A stretch of DNA of 64,000 nucleotides from PALSA-612 sp963773055 (GCA_963773055.1 CAVYZL010000006.1:992001-1056000), one strand, 5' to 3'; shown: positions 51,288 to 61,579, counted from the first letter of the stretch. The notes: generated from the letters alone by a model not told the origin. A program made the numbers and translations.

Positions 51288-51707
51288 TTACGACCGCTGA
51301 CGGCCGAAGCGGCGCAGCGCACCGCCCAGCAGGACGAGCCCGAGGGCGCCGACAAGGATCAGGCTGAGGTCGAGCCCGGTGAACGGCAAGCCGCCATTGA
51401 CCTTGACCGCACTTGGCGAGACACCGCCTGTACTGCCGTCGGTGCCGCTGGAGGGGCTGCTTCCACCGTTCGCCTGACCCTCGACCGCGGGCTTCATGCC
51501 GCCCTGGCTTCCACCGGGGTAACCCTGCAGGGTTGCGTTCTTCAAAGCCCGCTGAAGATCCCGTTTCGAATACGTGCCGTCGAGTCTCCCGTTGTCGGCG
51601 TAGTCGCCGTAAATCGCCTGTGGCGATGCGGCGAGCGCCCCCGGAGCCGCAATCAACGCAGCCGCAGCGAGGACGACAACAGCCGCTCTTGCGCTGATGC
51701 GACCCAT
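51288..51707 (-). CDS. Secreted protein with LPFTG sorting-type tail
   Basis: 139 residues from ATG at 51707. A signal peptide (AAVVVLAAAALIAAPGALA) precedes a short region with IYGDYADNGRLDGTYSKRDL, a Gly/Ser/Thr-rich linker, and an LPFTG motif followed by LDLSLILVGALGLVLLGGAL and a basic end (RRFGRQRS). This tripartite tail is the cell-wall sorting signal recognised by sortases; a membrane-anchored alternative without cleavage is possible. It is transcribed with the glycosyltransferase downstream, 32 bases away. Confidence 0.8.
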   Translation of the reverse strand: MGRISARAAVVVLAAAALIAAPGALAASPQAIYGDYADNGRLDGTYSKRDLQRALKNATLQGYPGGSQGGMKPAVEGQANGGSSPSSGTDGSTGGVSPSAVKVNGGLPFTGLDLSLILVGALGLVLLGGALRRFGRQRS

Positions 51708-53754
51708 CTCTCCTCCTCCTCGATATTTCGCCTCTGGCCCCGACTGGACGGGGCTGTCTCACAGTGTCACGTCAGATGCCCGAGCCGTCAAGGGGCATCC
51801 CTCGGTCGAGGGACCCACGACCGAGCCAGGCGCGCCGGTCGCGGTAGCACGCCGCCCGCCCCTCTACAGTGCTGATGCGCTGAACCGACGCACGGACATC
51901 GATCCCCGGCTCTCGTCGCTCCTCCGCGCGATCCCGGTGGCAGCGCTGATCGGGTTCGCGTGGGCGATCGCGTGGGACACGACCGGCTCGATCCGGGCGG
52001 CGGACTGGCTCCCGTACGCTCTAGCGGCGGCCCTCGTGCTCGCCGCAGTGCTCCTCGCCGGCGCCGCGTACCGGCCCGACCGGCTCCCGCTCGTAGCCGC
52101 GGGCTGCCTGACGGCGTTCGCTGTCTGGACGGCGATCTCCGCAGCCTGGTCTCCCCTACCCTCGCTCGCGCGAGACGACGGCCTGCTCGCCCTGTTCTAC
52201 GCGATCGCGTTCCTGACACCGCTCGTCACGCTCCGGTCTGCGGCTGACCGCGTCGCGGCGATCGCCGTGACCGTGATCGGCCTGACGACCCTCATGCTGT
52301 GGACGGCGGTCCGGCTGCGCACCGGGGGCGAGCCGGACGTCCTCTACTCGGCGGGACGGCTCGACTTCCCCGTGACGTACTGGAACGGCCAGTCGGCGAT
52401 CGCTCTCGCCGCGTTCTGGCCGGGCATCGCGCTCGCGGCCGACCGCAAGCTCCACCCGGCATTGCGCGCCGTCGCGCTCGGCGGCGTAACGTCGATGCTC
52501 GCTCTCTGGATCGGGACGCAGAGCAAGGGAGGCGGCGTCGCGCTGGTCGTGTCCGCCGTCGTCGTGTTCGCGGTCTCGAGCGCGCGCCTGCGGCTGCTCG
52601 TTCCCTGCGTGATCGCGTCCGCGCTCACGGCGCTCGCCGCAGACGCGATGACGAAGCCCTACCGCGCCGACGGAGAAGCGTTCGGCCGGGCTGTCCGGCA
52701 CGCCGGCACGATGACGCTCGTCGTCGCGGGGATCGGCGCCGGACTCGGGCTCGCGTATGCGCTCGTCGACCGGCGGCTCACGCTTTCGAAGGATGTGCGC
52801 CGGATTGCCGGCATCGCCGTCGCCACGGTTGCCGTCGTCGTCGCACTCGCAGGTGTCGGGCTCTTCTTCGCCTCGGTAGACCACCCGATCCGCTCGACGC
52901 AAACGCGCTGGCACGACTTCAAGCACCTCGACCGGGAAAGCACCGGGTCGAGCCACTTCGGTCAGCTCGGCTCGAACCGCTACGACTTCTGGCGGGTGGC
53001 CCTCGACGAGTTCGCGCGTCACCCGGTGGCGGGGATCGGCGGCCGTGGCTGGGACGTTGCGTATCGCGCACACGGACGGAGCGAGGAGGGACCGGTGCGC
53101 GCGCACTCCGTCGAGCTCGACGCCTTGAGCGAGACCGGGCTGATCGGCGCCCTGCTCGTGGTGATGGCGGGCGTGTTGGCTCTCGTCGCCGTCGGCGGGC
53201 TCGCACGGCGCTCGCTGCTCTCTGCGGGAGCGCTCGGCACGGGCGTCTACTTCGCTGTCCACACAGGCGGTGACTGGATCTGGACGATCCCGGCGGTCGG
53301 CCTGCCCGCGTTCGTGATCGTCGGCATCGGGGCATCCAGCGACCTGTCGGGCGCGTTACCGGCGCGCGTGGCGCTGCCGGCGGGCTTCGTCGCCGTGCTC
53401 GCCGGCTTGTTCGCGTTCGCGCCGCCATGGCTGTCGGCCCGCTTCGTCGACCGCGCCTATGAGACGGGCTCTGCGCCCGCGGCCGCCAGCGATCTGCGGT
53501 GGGCGCGGCGGCTCGACCCGCTCTCCGTCGATCCCCTGATCGCGCGGTCGGCGCTTGCAGCCGGGGCGGCGAAGCTCCCGCCGCTCGAGCAAGCCGTGTC
53601 TAAGCGCCCGCGGGACTCGGAGCTCTACTTCCTGCTCGGGCTCGCGTATCTCGACGCCGGGCGAAAAGCGGACGCCCGGCGCGTGCTGACGACCGCGTCG
53701 CTCCTCTACCCGCGAGACGAGGCGATCCGCATCGCGCTCCGGAGAGCGCGCTAG
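51697..53754 (+). CDS. O-antigen ligase-like membrane protein with TPR tail
   Basis: Up to 685 residues. About 10-12 transmembrane helices with the Wzy_C/O-antigen ligase region FWRVALDEFARHPVAGIGGR and VRAHSVELDALSETGLIGAL. The C-terminal 90 residues form two TPR-like helices (YFLLGLAYLDAGRKADARRV). The only ATG is at 51697, which overlaps the start of the divergent LPFTG gene and has no ribosome site; the true start may be a rare codon such as CTG near 51890. The enzyme would polymerise or ligate exopolysaccharide units at the outer membrane face. Confidence 0.82.
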   Translation: MRPISPPPRYFASGPDWTGLSHSVTSDARAVKGHPSVEGPTTEPGAPVAVARRPPLYSADALNRRTDIDPRLSSLLRAIPVAALIGFAWAIAWDTTGSIRAADWLPYALAAALVLAAVLLAGAAYRPDRLPLVAAGCLTAFAVWTAISAAWSPLPSLARDDGLLALFYAIAFLTPLVTLRSAADRVAAIAVTVIGLTTLMLWTAVRLRTGGEPDVLYSAGRLDFPVTYWNGQSAIALAAFWPGIALAADRKLHPALRAVALGGVTSMLALWIGTQSKGGGVALVVSAVVVFAVSSARLRLLVPCVIASALTALAADAMTKPYRADGEAFGRAVRHAGTMTLVVAGIGAGLGLAYALVDRRLTLSKDVRRIAGIAVATVAVVVALAGVGLFFASVDHPIRSTQTRWHDFKHLDRESTGSSHFGQLGSNRYDFWRVALDEFARHPVAGIGGRGWDVAYRAHGRSEEGPVRAHSVELDALSETGLIGALLVVMAGVLALVAVGGLARRSLLSAGALGTGVYFAVHTGGDWIWTIPAVGLPAFVIVGIGASSDLSGALPARVALPAGFVAVLAGLFAFAPPWLSARFVDRAYETGSAPAAASDLRWARRLDPLSVDPLIARSALAAGAAKLPPLEQAVSKRPRDSELYFLLGLAYLDAGRKADARRVLTTASLLYPRDEAIRIALRRAR

Positions 53755-53764
53755 GCTCATCGCG

Positions 53765-55327
<1,563 letters not shown>

Positions 55328-55335
55328 GGACTTCT

Positions 55336-55354
55336 GCGACCGCGATTCGGTCGC
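55336..55354 (+). terminator. Short hairpin after the carboxylase gene
   Basis: GCGACCG and CGGTCGC flank a five-base loop, nine bases after the stop codon. No U tract is visible, so termination strength is uncertain. Confidence 0.4.
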
Positions 55355-55410
55355 GCCGTCATCGGGTAGCCGTACCATCGAAACGCTCCCCAACGAAGAA
55401 GGTGGTGTTC

Positions 55411-56139
55411 ATGAGAAGGCTTCGCCGATTGCAGCCGTCGCCGGCGATGATCGTCGCGTCCCTTGCGCTCCTGGTCGGGCTCGCAGGGACGAGCGTCGCT
55501 GCCGTCAACGCGCTTCCACGCTCGAGCGTCGGCACGCTCCAGCTGAAGAACAACGCGGTGATCTCCGCGAAGGTGAAGAGCCACTCGCTGCTCCGGTCCG
55601 ACTTCGCAAACGGCCAGTTGCCGCGTGGCGCGCAGGGTCCGCAGGGACCGCAAGGGCCACAAGGACCCGCCGGCCCGGCTGGGCCAGCAGGAGCCGCGGG
55701 CGTAGCGGCGCCGGGCTACATCGCACAGGTGGTCACGCAGACGGGGAACACTCCGATTACAACTAACTCGACGAGCTACAACGATCTCCCGAACTCGGCG
55801 CAGACCGTCACGGTGCCGACCGGCCAGACGGCAAAGCTGATCGTGTACTTCTCCGCCGAGACCGCGTGCTCGGGCGGCGTCGGTGCGCAGGGGTGCTTGG
55901 TTCGTGCGACCGTCGATGGGACGGAGCTTGCTCCGACGGCGACGACGCCGGTATTCGACAGCAACGAGAACGCCACGGCGACGTCCAACTACCGTGCGGC
56001 CCACAGTATCGCGCGGGTCAGCGCCACGCTCAACGCCGGCGCGCACACGGTGAAGATCCAAGGGCGCACGACGTCCACGTTGACGACGCTTCGGTTGGAT
56101 GCCTGGACCGTCGTGATCGACGTCCAGCGCCTCACCTAA
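55411..56139 (+). CDS. Secreted collagen-like protein 1
   Basis: 242 residues from ATG at 55411 with AAGGTGG upstream. A basic start and a hydrophobic helix (MIVASLALLVGLAGTSVAAV) form a signal peptide. LKNNAVISAKVKSHSL is a region shared with the next gene. Six Gly-X-Y triplets (GPQGPQGPQGPAGPAGPAGAA) form a short collagen-like segment, and the C-terminal 140 residues are a beta-rich domain with two Cys (ETACSGGVG and QGCLVRA). Likely secreted or surface-attached trimer. Confidence 0.82.
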   Translation: MRRLRRLQPSPAMIVASLALLVGLAGTSVAAVNALPRSSVGTLQLKNNAVISAKVKSHSLLRSDFANGQLPRGAQGPQGPQGPQGPAGPAGPAGAAGVAAPGYIAQVVTQTGNTPITTNSTSYNDLPNSAQTVTVPTGQTAKLIVYFSAETACSGGVGAQGCLVRATVDGTELAPTATTPVFDSNENATATSNYRAAHSIARVSATLNAGAHTVKIQGRTTSTLTTLRLDAWTVVIDVQRLT

Positions 56140-56147
56140 GAGACCTG

Positions 56148-56185
56148 CTCGAGGCGGGGCCGTCGAACGACTTCCCCGCCTCGAG
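56148..56185 (+). terminator. Strong hairpin between the collagen-like genes
   Basis: CTCGAGGCGGGG and CCCCGCCTCGAG pair perfectly over 12 bp around a 14-base loop, eight bases after the stop codon, followed by ATTTCC. An intrinsic terminator is likely. Confidence 0.75.
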
Positions 56186-56256
56186 ATTTCCGCGACGTCG
56201 CAGGGCCTGTAGTACGCTCGGCGACAGGCAGGTTAATCGAGAAAAAGGGGGTCTAC

Positions 56257-56880
56257 GTGAGACACCACGTGCGCTTGCGAATAACGCCGGCGACGGTGAT
56301 CGCGTCGATCGCGCTCCTCGTCGCCCTCGGTGGGACGAGCATTGCCGCAGTGTCGGCAACCGCTCCGTCGAACAGCGTCAACACGGCGGCACTCAAGAAC
56401 AGCGCGGTCACCAATCCGAAGATCGCGAACAACGCGGTCACCGGATCGAAGGTGAAGAACGGCTCGCTGCAAAAGGCCGACTTCGCGTCGGGCCAGATCC
56501 CGGCGGGCAAGACCGGCCCTCCAGGCCCCGAAGGACCGGCAGGACCGGCAGGCGCGGCAGGCCCGGCGGGGGCAACTGGGCCGGCGGGCGCCGCGGCGAC
56601 GTCGCTATGGGCCGCGGTCGACGCCTCGGGAACGCTCATTCGCAACAAGGGCGTGGCCTCGACGCAGAAGCTCGCCACTGGCGACTACCTGGTGATCTTC
56701 AACCAGGACGTGACGAACTGCGTCTACCAGGCAACGCTCGGAGGGCCGACCACAAGCCTCTTCCTGGGCCAGATCACCGCCGCACAGCGAACGGCGGTCG
56801 CGGCGGGCGTCAGGGTGCTCACGCAGACCAGCACCGGCGTCCTGACCGATATTCCGTTCTACGTCTCGGTCTTCTGCTGA
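56257..56880 (+). CDS. Secreted collagen-like protein 2
   Basis: 207 residues from GTG at 56257 with AAAAAGGGGG upstream. It shares the plan of its neighbour: signal peptide (TVIASIALLVALGGTSIAAV), pentapeptide-like AALKNSAVTNPKIANNAV and KVKNGSLQKADFASGQIP, a Gly-X-Y run (GPPGPEGPAGPAGAAGPAG) and a C-terminal globular domain with two Cys. The N-terminal halves are clearly paralogous; the C-terminal domains differ. A terminator follows. Confidence 0.82.
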   Translation: MRHHVRLRITPATVIASIALLVALGGTSIAAVSATAPSNSVNTAALKNSAVTNPKIANNAVTGSKVKNGSLQKADFASGQIPAGKTGPPGPEGPAGPAGAAGPAGATGPAGAAATSLWAAVDASGTLIRNKGVASTQKLATGDYLVIFNQDVTNCVYQATLGGPTTSLFLGQITAAQRTAVAAGVRVLTQTSTGVLTDIPFYVSVFC

Positions 56881-56893
56881 TCGGAGCGCTCGA

Positions 56894-56918
56894 GGGGCCC
56901 GCCGTCTCGGCGGGCCCC
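56894..56918 (+). terminator. Terminator hairpin, 11-bp stem
   Basis: GGGGCCCGCCG and CGGCGGGCCCC pair around a TCT loop, 13 bases after the stop of the second collagen-like gene. Confidence 0.75.
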
Positions 56919-56958
56919 GGCCGTCTCTGGGAGCGAGGAACGTAGAGTGCTTGCTCCA

Positions 56959-57114
56959 ATGAACACGGACAAGTTGACGCCAGGGCGCCTTGCGGAGCTC
57001 CTGCAGGAAGCGGAGCGTGCCCACGGCGCGTACGAGAAGGAGCTCGGCGAACGTGACGAGGACTGGCCGGGCTGGTATGCGCGGTACATCCTCGAGCAGC
57101 TCGCGAATGAGTGA
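56959..57114 (+). CDS. Small hypothetical protein coupled to enoyl-CoA hydratase
   Basis: 51 residues from ATG at 56959 to TGA at 57114. The sequence RLAELLQEAERAHGAYEKEL followed by DWPGWYARYILEQL is typical of a small helical protein family in actinobacteria with a WPxWYAxY motif. The enoyl-CoA hydratase start lies inside its last codons (8-base overlap), so the two are translated together. Function is unknown. Confidence 0.7.
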   Translation: MNTDKLTPGRLAELLQEAERAHGAYEKELGERDEDWPGWYARYILEQLANE

Positions 57115-57862
57115 GCGCGGCCTGGACGTCCGTCGAGACGGCGACGTCCTCCGGGTCACGCTCGACCGGCCCGAGCGCCGCAACGCGTTCGACGCCGCGC
57201 TGATCGCGGCCCTGGCGGACGCGTTTGCCGACGTCGGCGACGCCCGCTGCGTCGTCCTCGCCGGCGCTGGACCGAGCTTTTGCGCCGGCGCAGACATCGA
57301 CTGGCAGCGCTCGGCGATCGACCTCTCCTATGAGGAGAACGTCGAGGACGCCAGGCGCCTCTACCGGATGCTCGACGCCATCGACTCCTGTCCGGCGCCC
57401 GTCGTCGGGCGCGTCCACAGCCACGCGCTCGCCGGCGGCTCGGCGCTCGCCTGCTGCGCCGACGTCACGATCGCGTCCGCGGATGCCGTCTTCGGGTTCA
57501 CCGAGGTGCGCGTGGGCATCATCCCCGCGATCGTCTCGCCGTTCGTGTTACGGCGCATCGGACGCGCCGCTGCCCGGCGCTACTTTTTGACTGGCGAGCG
57601 CTTCGGCGCCGAGGAGGCGCTTCGCATCGGCCTCGTCCACGAGATCGCGGATGACCTCGACGATCGCGTCACCGCCGTCTGCGACGCGTTGCTCGCAGGC
57701 GGGCCAGAGGCCGTGCGCGCGGCAAAGCAGCTCGTGCGCGAGGCGCCGGACGGCCACGCGCTCGGCGAGATCGCCGCCACCCGCCGCGTGAGCGCGGAAG
57801 GCCAGGAGGGCCTTAGCGCGTTCCTTGAGAAGCGTCGCCCGAGCTGGCTCGGCAAGGAGTAA
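57107..57862 (+). CDS. Enoyl-CoA hydratase/isomerase family protein
   Basis: 251 residues from ATG at 57107. The crotonase fold is shown by LDRPERRNAFDAALIAAL, the oxyanion hole residues in FCAGADIDWQ and ALAGGSALACCADVTIAS, and EVRVGIIPAIVSPFVLRR with the glutamate position typical of active members. Its position between the two acyl-CoA carboxylase subunit genes suggests methylglutaconyl-CoA hydration in leucine breakdown. The specific substrate is an inference. Confidence 0.9.
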   Translation: MSERGLDVRRDGDVLRVTLDRPERRNAFDAALIAALADAFADVGDARCVVLAGAGPSFCAGADIDWQRSAIDLSYEENVEDARRLYRMLDAIDSCPAPVVGRVHSHALAGGSALACCADVTIASADAVFGFTEVRVGIIPAIVSPFVLRRIGRAAARRYFLTGERFGAEEALRIGLVHEIADDLDDRVTAVCDALLAGGPEAVRAAKQLVREAPDGHALGEIAATRRVSAEGQEGLSAFLEKRRPSWLGKE

Positions 57863-57891
57863 CAACCCGGCCGAGCGAGTAGCGTGCGCGC

Positions 57892-59040
57892 GTGCGCCGG
57901 TTGCTCTTCCTCTGCAGCGCGATCGTCGTCTGCGACACGATGTTCTTTGCCGCACTGACGCCCCTGCTGCCTGGATACGTGGACGACTTCGGACTGTCGA
58001 AGGCCGGCGCCGGCGTCCTTCAGGCTGCGTATCCGCTCGGAACGCTGATCGGAAGCATCCCCGCGGGCTACGCGGCAGCGCGGTTCGGCGCGAAGCCGAC
58101 CGCGGTCACAGCATTGCTTCTGATCTCGGCGACGTCCGTGCTGTTCGGGCTCGCGGACACGATCGCCACGCTCGATCTCGCGCGGCTGATCCAGGGGATC
58201 GCGAGCGCAGGAGCGTGGACCGCCGCGTTCACGTGGCTCGTCGGCGAGGCGCCGACAGAACGCCGCGGCCAGCTGATCGGGTCGGTGCTGGGCGTCGCCA
58301 TCGCCGGCGCGCTGTTCGGGCCTGTGCTCGGTGCGCTCGGGTCGATCGTCGGCACCGGCCCCGTGTTCAGCGCGGTCGGCCTCGTCGCCCTCGCCGTCGC
58401 CGGGCTTGCGCTCGCTACAGACGCGCCTCCGCGCGGCGAGCGCCAGCCGGTGATGGAGCTCGTACGGGCGTTCCGTGACAAGCGCCTCGTCGGCGGCTTC
58501 TGGCTCGTCACCCTGCCCGCCTTGCTCTTCGGGACTCTGAGCGTGCTCGGACCGTTGCGGCTCTCGGATTTCGGTGTGTCTGCCGTTGGGATCGGCGCGG
58601 TCTTTCTCACCGCCTCCGCCCTCGAGGCTCTGACGTCGCCGGTCATGGGACGCGTCGCCGATCGCCGGGGGACGCGGTACGCCGTCACGATCGGGCTCAC
58701 CGCGTCGGCGGCGATGTGCGCCGCGCTGCCGTGGCCGGAGCGAAGCGCTGCGCTCGTCCTGGTCACGATCCTGGGTGCGATCGCGTTCAGCACGTTCTGG
58801 ACACCCGCGCTCTCGCTGCTCACCGTCTCGGCGGAACGGCTCGGGCTCCAGGTGGCGTGGGTCTTCGCGCTCTCGAACCTCGCCTGGGCGCCCGGCCAGG
58901 GCATCGGCGCCGCAGCGGGAGGCGCGCTCGCCTACGCGACGAGCGACGCCGTGCCGTACCTGCTCCTGAGCGCGCTCTGCCTGGTGACTCTCGCCGCAGT
59001 GCGGCGGGTCAGTCCCGCCGTTCCTCGAGGTACTTCTTGA
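57892..59040 (+). CDS. MFS transporter
   Basis: 382 residues from GTG at 57892 with 12 predicted helices. The loop 2-3 motif AARFGAKPTAVTALLL and the loop 8-9 GRVADRRGTRYAV are typical of drug/sugar porters of the MFS, and the first helix begins LLFLCSAIVVCDTMFFAALT. Substrate is unknown. It lies 29 bases after the enoyl-CoA hydratase and overlaps the convergent holin-like gene by 32 bases. Confidence 0.88.
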   Translation: MRRLLFLCSAIVVCDTMFFAALTPLLPGYVDDFGLSKAGAGVLQAAYPLGTLIGSIPAGYAAARFGAKPTAVTALLLISATSVLFGLADTIATLDLARLIQGIASAGAWTAAFTWLVGEAPTERRGQLIGSVLGVAIAGALFGPVLGALGSIVGTGPVFSAVGLVALAVAGLALATDAPPRGERQPVMELVRAFRDKRLVGGFWLVTLPALLFGTLSVLGPLRLSDFGVSAVGIGAVFLTASALEALTSPVMGRVADRRGTRYAVTIGLTASAAMCAALPWPERSAALVLVTILGAIAFSTFWTPALSLLTVSAERLGLQVAWVFALSNLAWAPGQGIGAAAGGALAYATSDAVPYLLLSALCLVTLAAVRRVSPAVPRGTS

Positions 59041-59419
59041 GCCCGAGGTACGGGAGGATGATCGCTGCGAGGACGCCGCCGGCCCAGACGATCACGGCTC
59101 CCCCGAGCCATCCCCCGAGGCCGTTGATCTCGAGGCCGTCTGACAGGAGGTCGGTGATGATCAGGCCGACGAGCGTGGCGACGAGTGACACGCCGCCGAG
59201 GAGCGCCGTGTTGTTGCCCCGCCGGAACTGGGACACAAGGAACGGCTGCATCAGCATCACGACGATCGTGAAGATGACGAGCGCGATGATGAACCCGCTG
59301 ACGTTGATCTCGAAGTCGTCGAGCACGACCGACGCGACGATCAGGCCGACGGCGTTCGCGACGAGCAGGATGAAAGTCCGGACGAGAAATCGCACCACAG
59401 CGCGACGAGCGTAGTGCAT
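59009..59419 (-). CDS. Holin-like four-helix membrane protein
   Basis: 136 residues from ATG at 59419. Four hydrophobic segments with NVSGFIIALVIFTIVVMLMQ, the pattern of the phage holin superfamily IV that is widespread in bacterial chromosomes and not itself evidence of a phage. A similar protein is encoded at 61164-61559. Role unknown; it may maintain the membrane. Confidence 0.72.
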   Translation of the reverse strand: MHYARRAVVRFLVRTFILLVANAVGLIVASVVLDDFEINVSGFIIALVIFTIVVMLMQPFLVSQFRRGNNTALLGGVSLVATLVGLIITDLLSDGLEINGLGGWLGGAVIVWAGGVLAAIILPYLGLKKYLEERRD

Positions 59420-59444
59420 CTAGGCAACGGCGTAAAGTTGCCGC

Positions 59445-61058
59445 GTGGCGATCTCCCGCCTGCTCGTCGCGAATCGAGGCGAGATCGCCGTCCGCGTCTT
59501 TCGCACCTGCCGCCGCCTCGGCATCGGCACCGTCGCCGTCGTCGCGCCGGACGACCGCACCGCGCTCCACGCACGTTCGGCCGACGCAGTAGTCGAGATC
59601 TCGTCGTACCTCGAGCCCGCGGAGCACGTGCGGGCGGCGAAGGAAGCCGGCGCCGACGCGATCCACCCCGGCTACGGGTTCCTCGCCGAAAGCCCCGACT
59701 TCGCCGAGCGCGTCGAGACGGCCGGGCTTGTCTTCGTCGGCCCAACGGCAGACGCGCTGCGCCGCGGCGGCGACAAGCTCGCCGCGAAGGAGATCGCCCG
59801 CCGGGCCGACGTTCCGGTCGTTCCCGAAGGAGAGCCACACGAGATCGGCTTTCCGCTCGTCGTCAAGGCGGCTGCCGGAGGCGGGGGGCGCGGCATGCGG
59901 GTCGTCCGCTCGACCGCTGAGCTCGACGAGGCTCTGGCTGCCGCACGCCGGGAGGCGGCAGCATTCGGCGACGACCGCGTCTTCTGCGAGCGTTACGTCG
60001 AGCGTCCGCGCCACGTCGAGATCCAGCTGCTCGGCGCGACCTCAGGCGAGGTCGTCGCGCTCGGGGAGCGCGAGTGCTCGATCCAGCGCCGACACCAGAA
60101 GGTGCTCGAGGAGTCGCCGTCACCGGCGCTTGGCGACGAGCTGCGGCAGCGGATGGAGGACGCCGCGGTGCGCTTCGCGGCCAAGGTCGGCTATCGAAGC
60201 GCCGGCACGGCCGAGTTCATGGTCGACGGCCAGGACTTCTGGTTCCTCGAGCTGAACGGCCGCATCCAGGTCGAGCACCCCGTCACCGAGCTCGTGCGTG
60301 GCGTCGACCTCGTCGAGCAGCAGCTGCGGATCGCCGCCGGTGAGACGCCGACGGTCGGTGACGCACCGCCGCAGGGCCACGCGGTCGAGGTGCGCCTGTA
60401 CGCCGAGGATCCACGCACCTTCCTTCCTCAGACCGGGCGGATCGAACGGCTTCGCCTTCCGGCTTCGATCCGCGTCGACGCGGGCGCCGAGGAGGGCGAC
60501 GAGATCGGGCTGTCCTACGATCCGCTGGTCGCGAAGCTCGTCGCCCACGGTGAGAGCCGCCGCGAGGCGCTCGGGCGACTCGCGGTTGCGCTCGACGAGA
60601 CCGTGATCGAAGGCGTGGTCACCAATCTGCCCTTTCTACGCTGGCTCGTCGCGCATCCCGTCGTGCTCGAGGGCCGCACGACGACAGCCTTCCTCGTCGA
60701 GCATCCCCCACTCTCGCTCGCTCCGTCCAGATCAACTGCCCACCCGTGGCGCGGCGCCTGGCGCGCGAACCTCCCGCCGCCGGCCCCTGCGGCCATGCCA
60801 GACGTCGAGCAAGCGTCGCACAAGCGCGGAACCGGAGCCGGCGAGAGCCTGCTCGCGGCGCAGATGCCCGGCACCGTGATCCGCGTCCTCGTCGAAGAGG
60901 GGTCGCGGGTCGCCGCCCGCGCGCCGCTCCTCGTGCTCGAGGCGATGAAGATGGAGACGCCCGTCGTCTCGCCCTACGACGCGACCGTCAGCCGCGTGCA
61001 CGTCGCGGAAGGCGACCAGGTCGCGGCCGGCGCGCCGCTCGTCGAGCTCGAGGAATAG
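59445..61058 (+). CDS. Acyl-CoA carboxylase alpha subunit (biotin carboxylase + BCCP), MCC-type
   Basis: 537 residues from GTG at 59445. Biotin carboxylase motifs: LLVANRGEIAVRVFRTCRRL, HPGYGFLAE, ATP-binding KAAAGGGGRGM, ERECSIQRRHQK, and ELNGRIQVEHPVTE where most have NTR. The biotinyl carrier domain ends the protein with LEAMKMETPVVSP. This two-domain size is typical of actinobacterial acyl-CoA carboxylase alpha subunits but on the short side of MCC alpha. It pairs with the beta subunit at 53.8 kb. Confidence 0.9.
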   Translation: MAISRLLVANRGEIAVRVFRTCRRLGIGTVAVVAPDDRTALHARSADAVVEISSYLEPAEHVRAAKEAGADAIHPGYGFLAESPDFAERVETAGLVFVGPTADALRRGGDKLAAKEIARRADVPVVPEGEPHEIGFPLVVKAAAGGGGRGMRVVRSTAELDEALAAARREAAAFGDDRVFCERYVERPRHVEIQLLGATSGEVVALGERECSIQRRHQKVLEESPSPALGDELRQRMEDAAVRFAAKVGYRSAGTAEFMVDGQDFWFLELNGRIQVEHPVTELVRGVDLVEQQLRIAAGETPTVGDAPPQGHAVEVRLYAEDPRTFLPQTGRIERLRLPASIRVDAGAEEGDEIGLSYDPLVAKLVAHGESRREALGRLAVALDETVIEGVVTNLPFLRWLVAHPVVLEGRTTTAFLVEHPPLSLAPSRSTAHPWRGAWRANLPPPAPAAMPDVEQASHKRGTGAGESLLAAQMPGTVIRVLVEEGSRVAARAPLLVLEAMKMETPVVSPYDATVSRVHVAEGDQVAAGAPLVELEE

Positions 61059-61163
61059 ACCCGACTAGGCGGAGGGTCCGGCGAAACAATGGCTGACCCC
61101 GCCGGAATCGCGCTCGACACTGCGATCGCGCCCCGGCGACGAGCACCGTTCCGCCAGACCCTC

Positions 61164-61559
61164 CTACGCGACCGTCGAGGGCCGCCTACGCTGTTCGCCC
61201 TCGATGTGGTCGAGCAACCGACCGACGACGAAGTTCACGAACCAGACGACGATCGTCGCCCAGACGTACGTCCAGAAGCCGTCGATCGAGAAGTCGGGCG
61301 CGATCCACTCCGCCAGCGCCAGCATCGCGACGTTGATCGCGAAGTACGCGAGGCCGAGCGTGAAGATGATCAACGGCAGCGTGAGGATGGCGAGGATCGG
61401 CTTGATGAACGCATTGCCGACAGCGAGCACGAAGGCGCCGATCAGCAGCGACCCCCAGCGCCCGATGTAGACGCTTTCGAAGATCCAGTCGACGACGATC
61501 AGCGCGAGGACGTTGACGCCCCACGCGATCAGCAGCCGGATGAGGATGAAAGCCCACAT
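61164..61559 (-). CDS. Holin-like four-helix membrane protein, second copy
   Basis: 131 residues from ATG at 61559. Helices include ILIRLLIAWGVNVLALIVVD, LLIGAFVLAVGNAFIKPILA and TYVWATIVVWFVNFVVGRLL. It belongs to the same holin superfamily IV as the protein at 59.0 kb. It lies 20 bases after the SCP2-like gene on the same strand. Confidence 0.75.
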   Translation of the reverse strand: MWAFILIRLLIAWGVNVLALIVVDWIFESVYIGRWGSLLIGAFVLAVGNAFIKPILAILTLPLIIFTLGLAYFAINVAMLALAEWIAPDFSIDGFWTYVWATIVVWFVNFVVGRLLDHIEGEQRRRPSTVA

Positions 61560-61579
61560 GGGCCCCGCCGGCCGACCTC

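Noticed and set aside
55620..56600. Short tandem DNA repeat or CRISPR-like array in the collagen-like genes
   Set aside because: The periodicity is nine bases, encodes Gly-X-Y triplets, and there are no spacers.
59009..61559. Prophage indicated by two holin-like genes
   Set aside because: Holin superfamily IV proteins are common chromosomal membrane proteins; no other phage gene is near.
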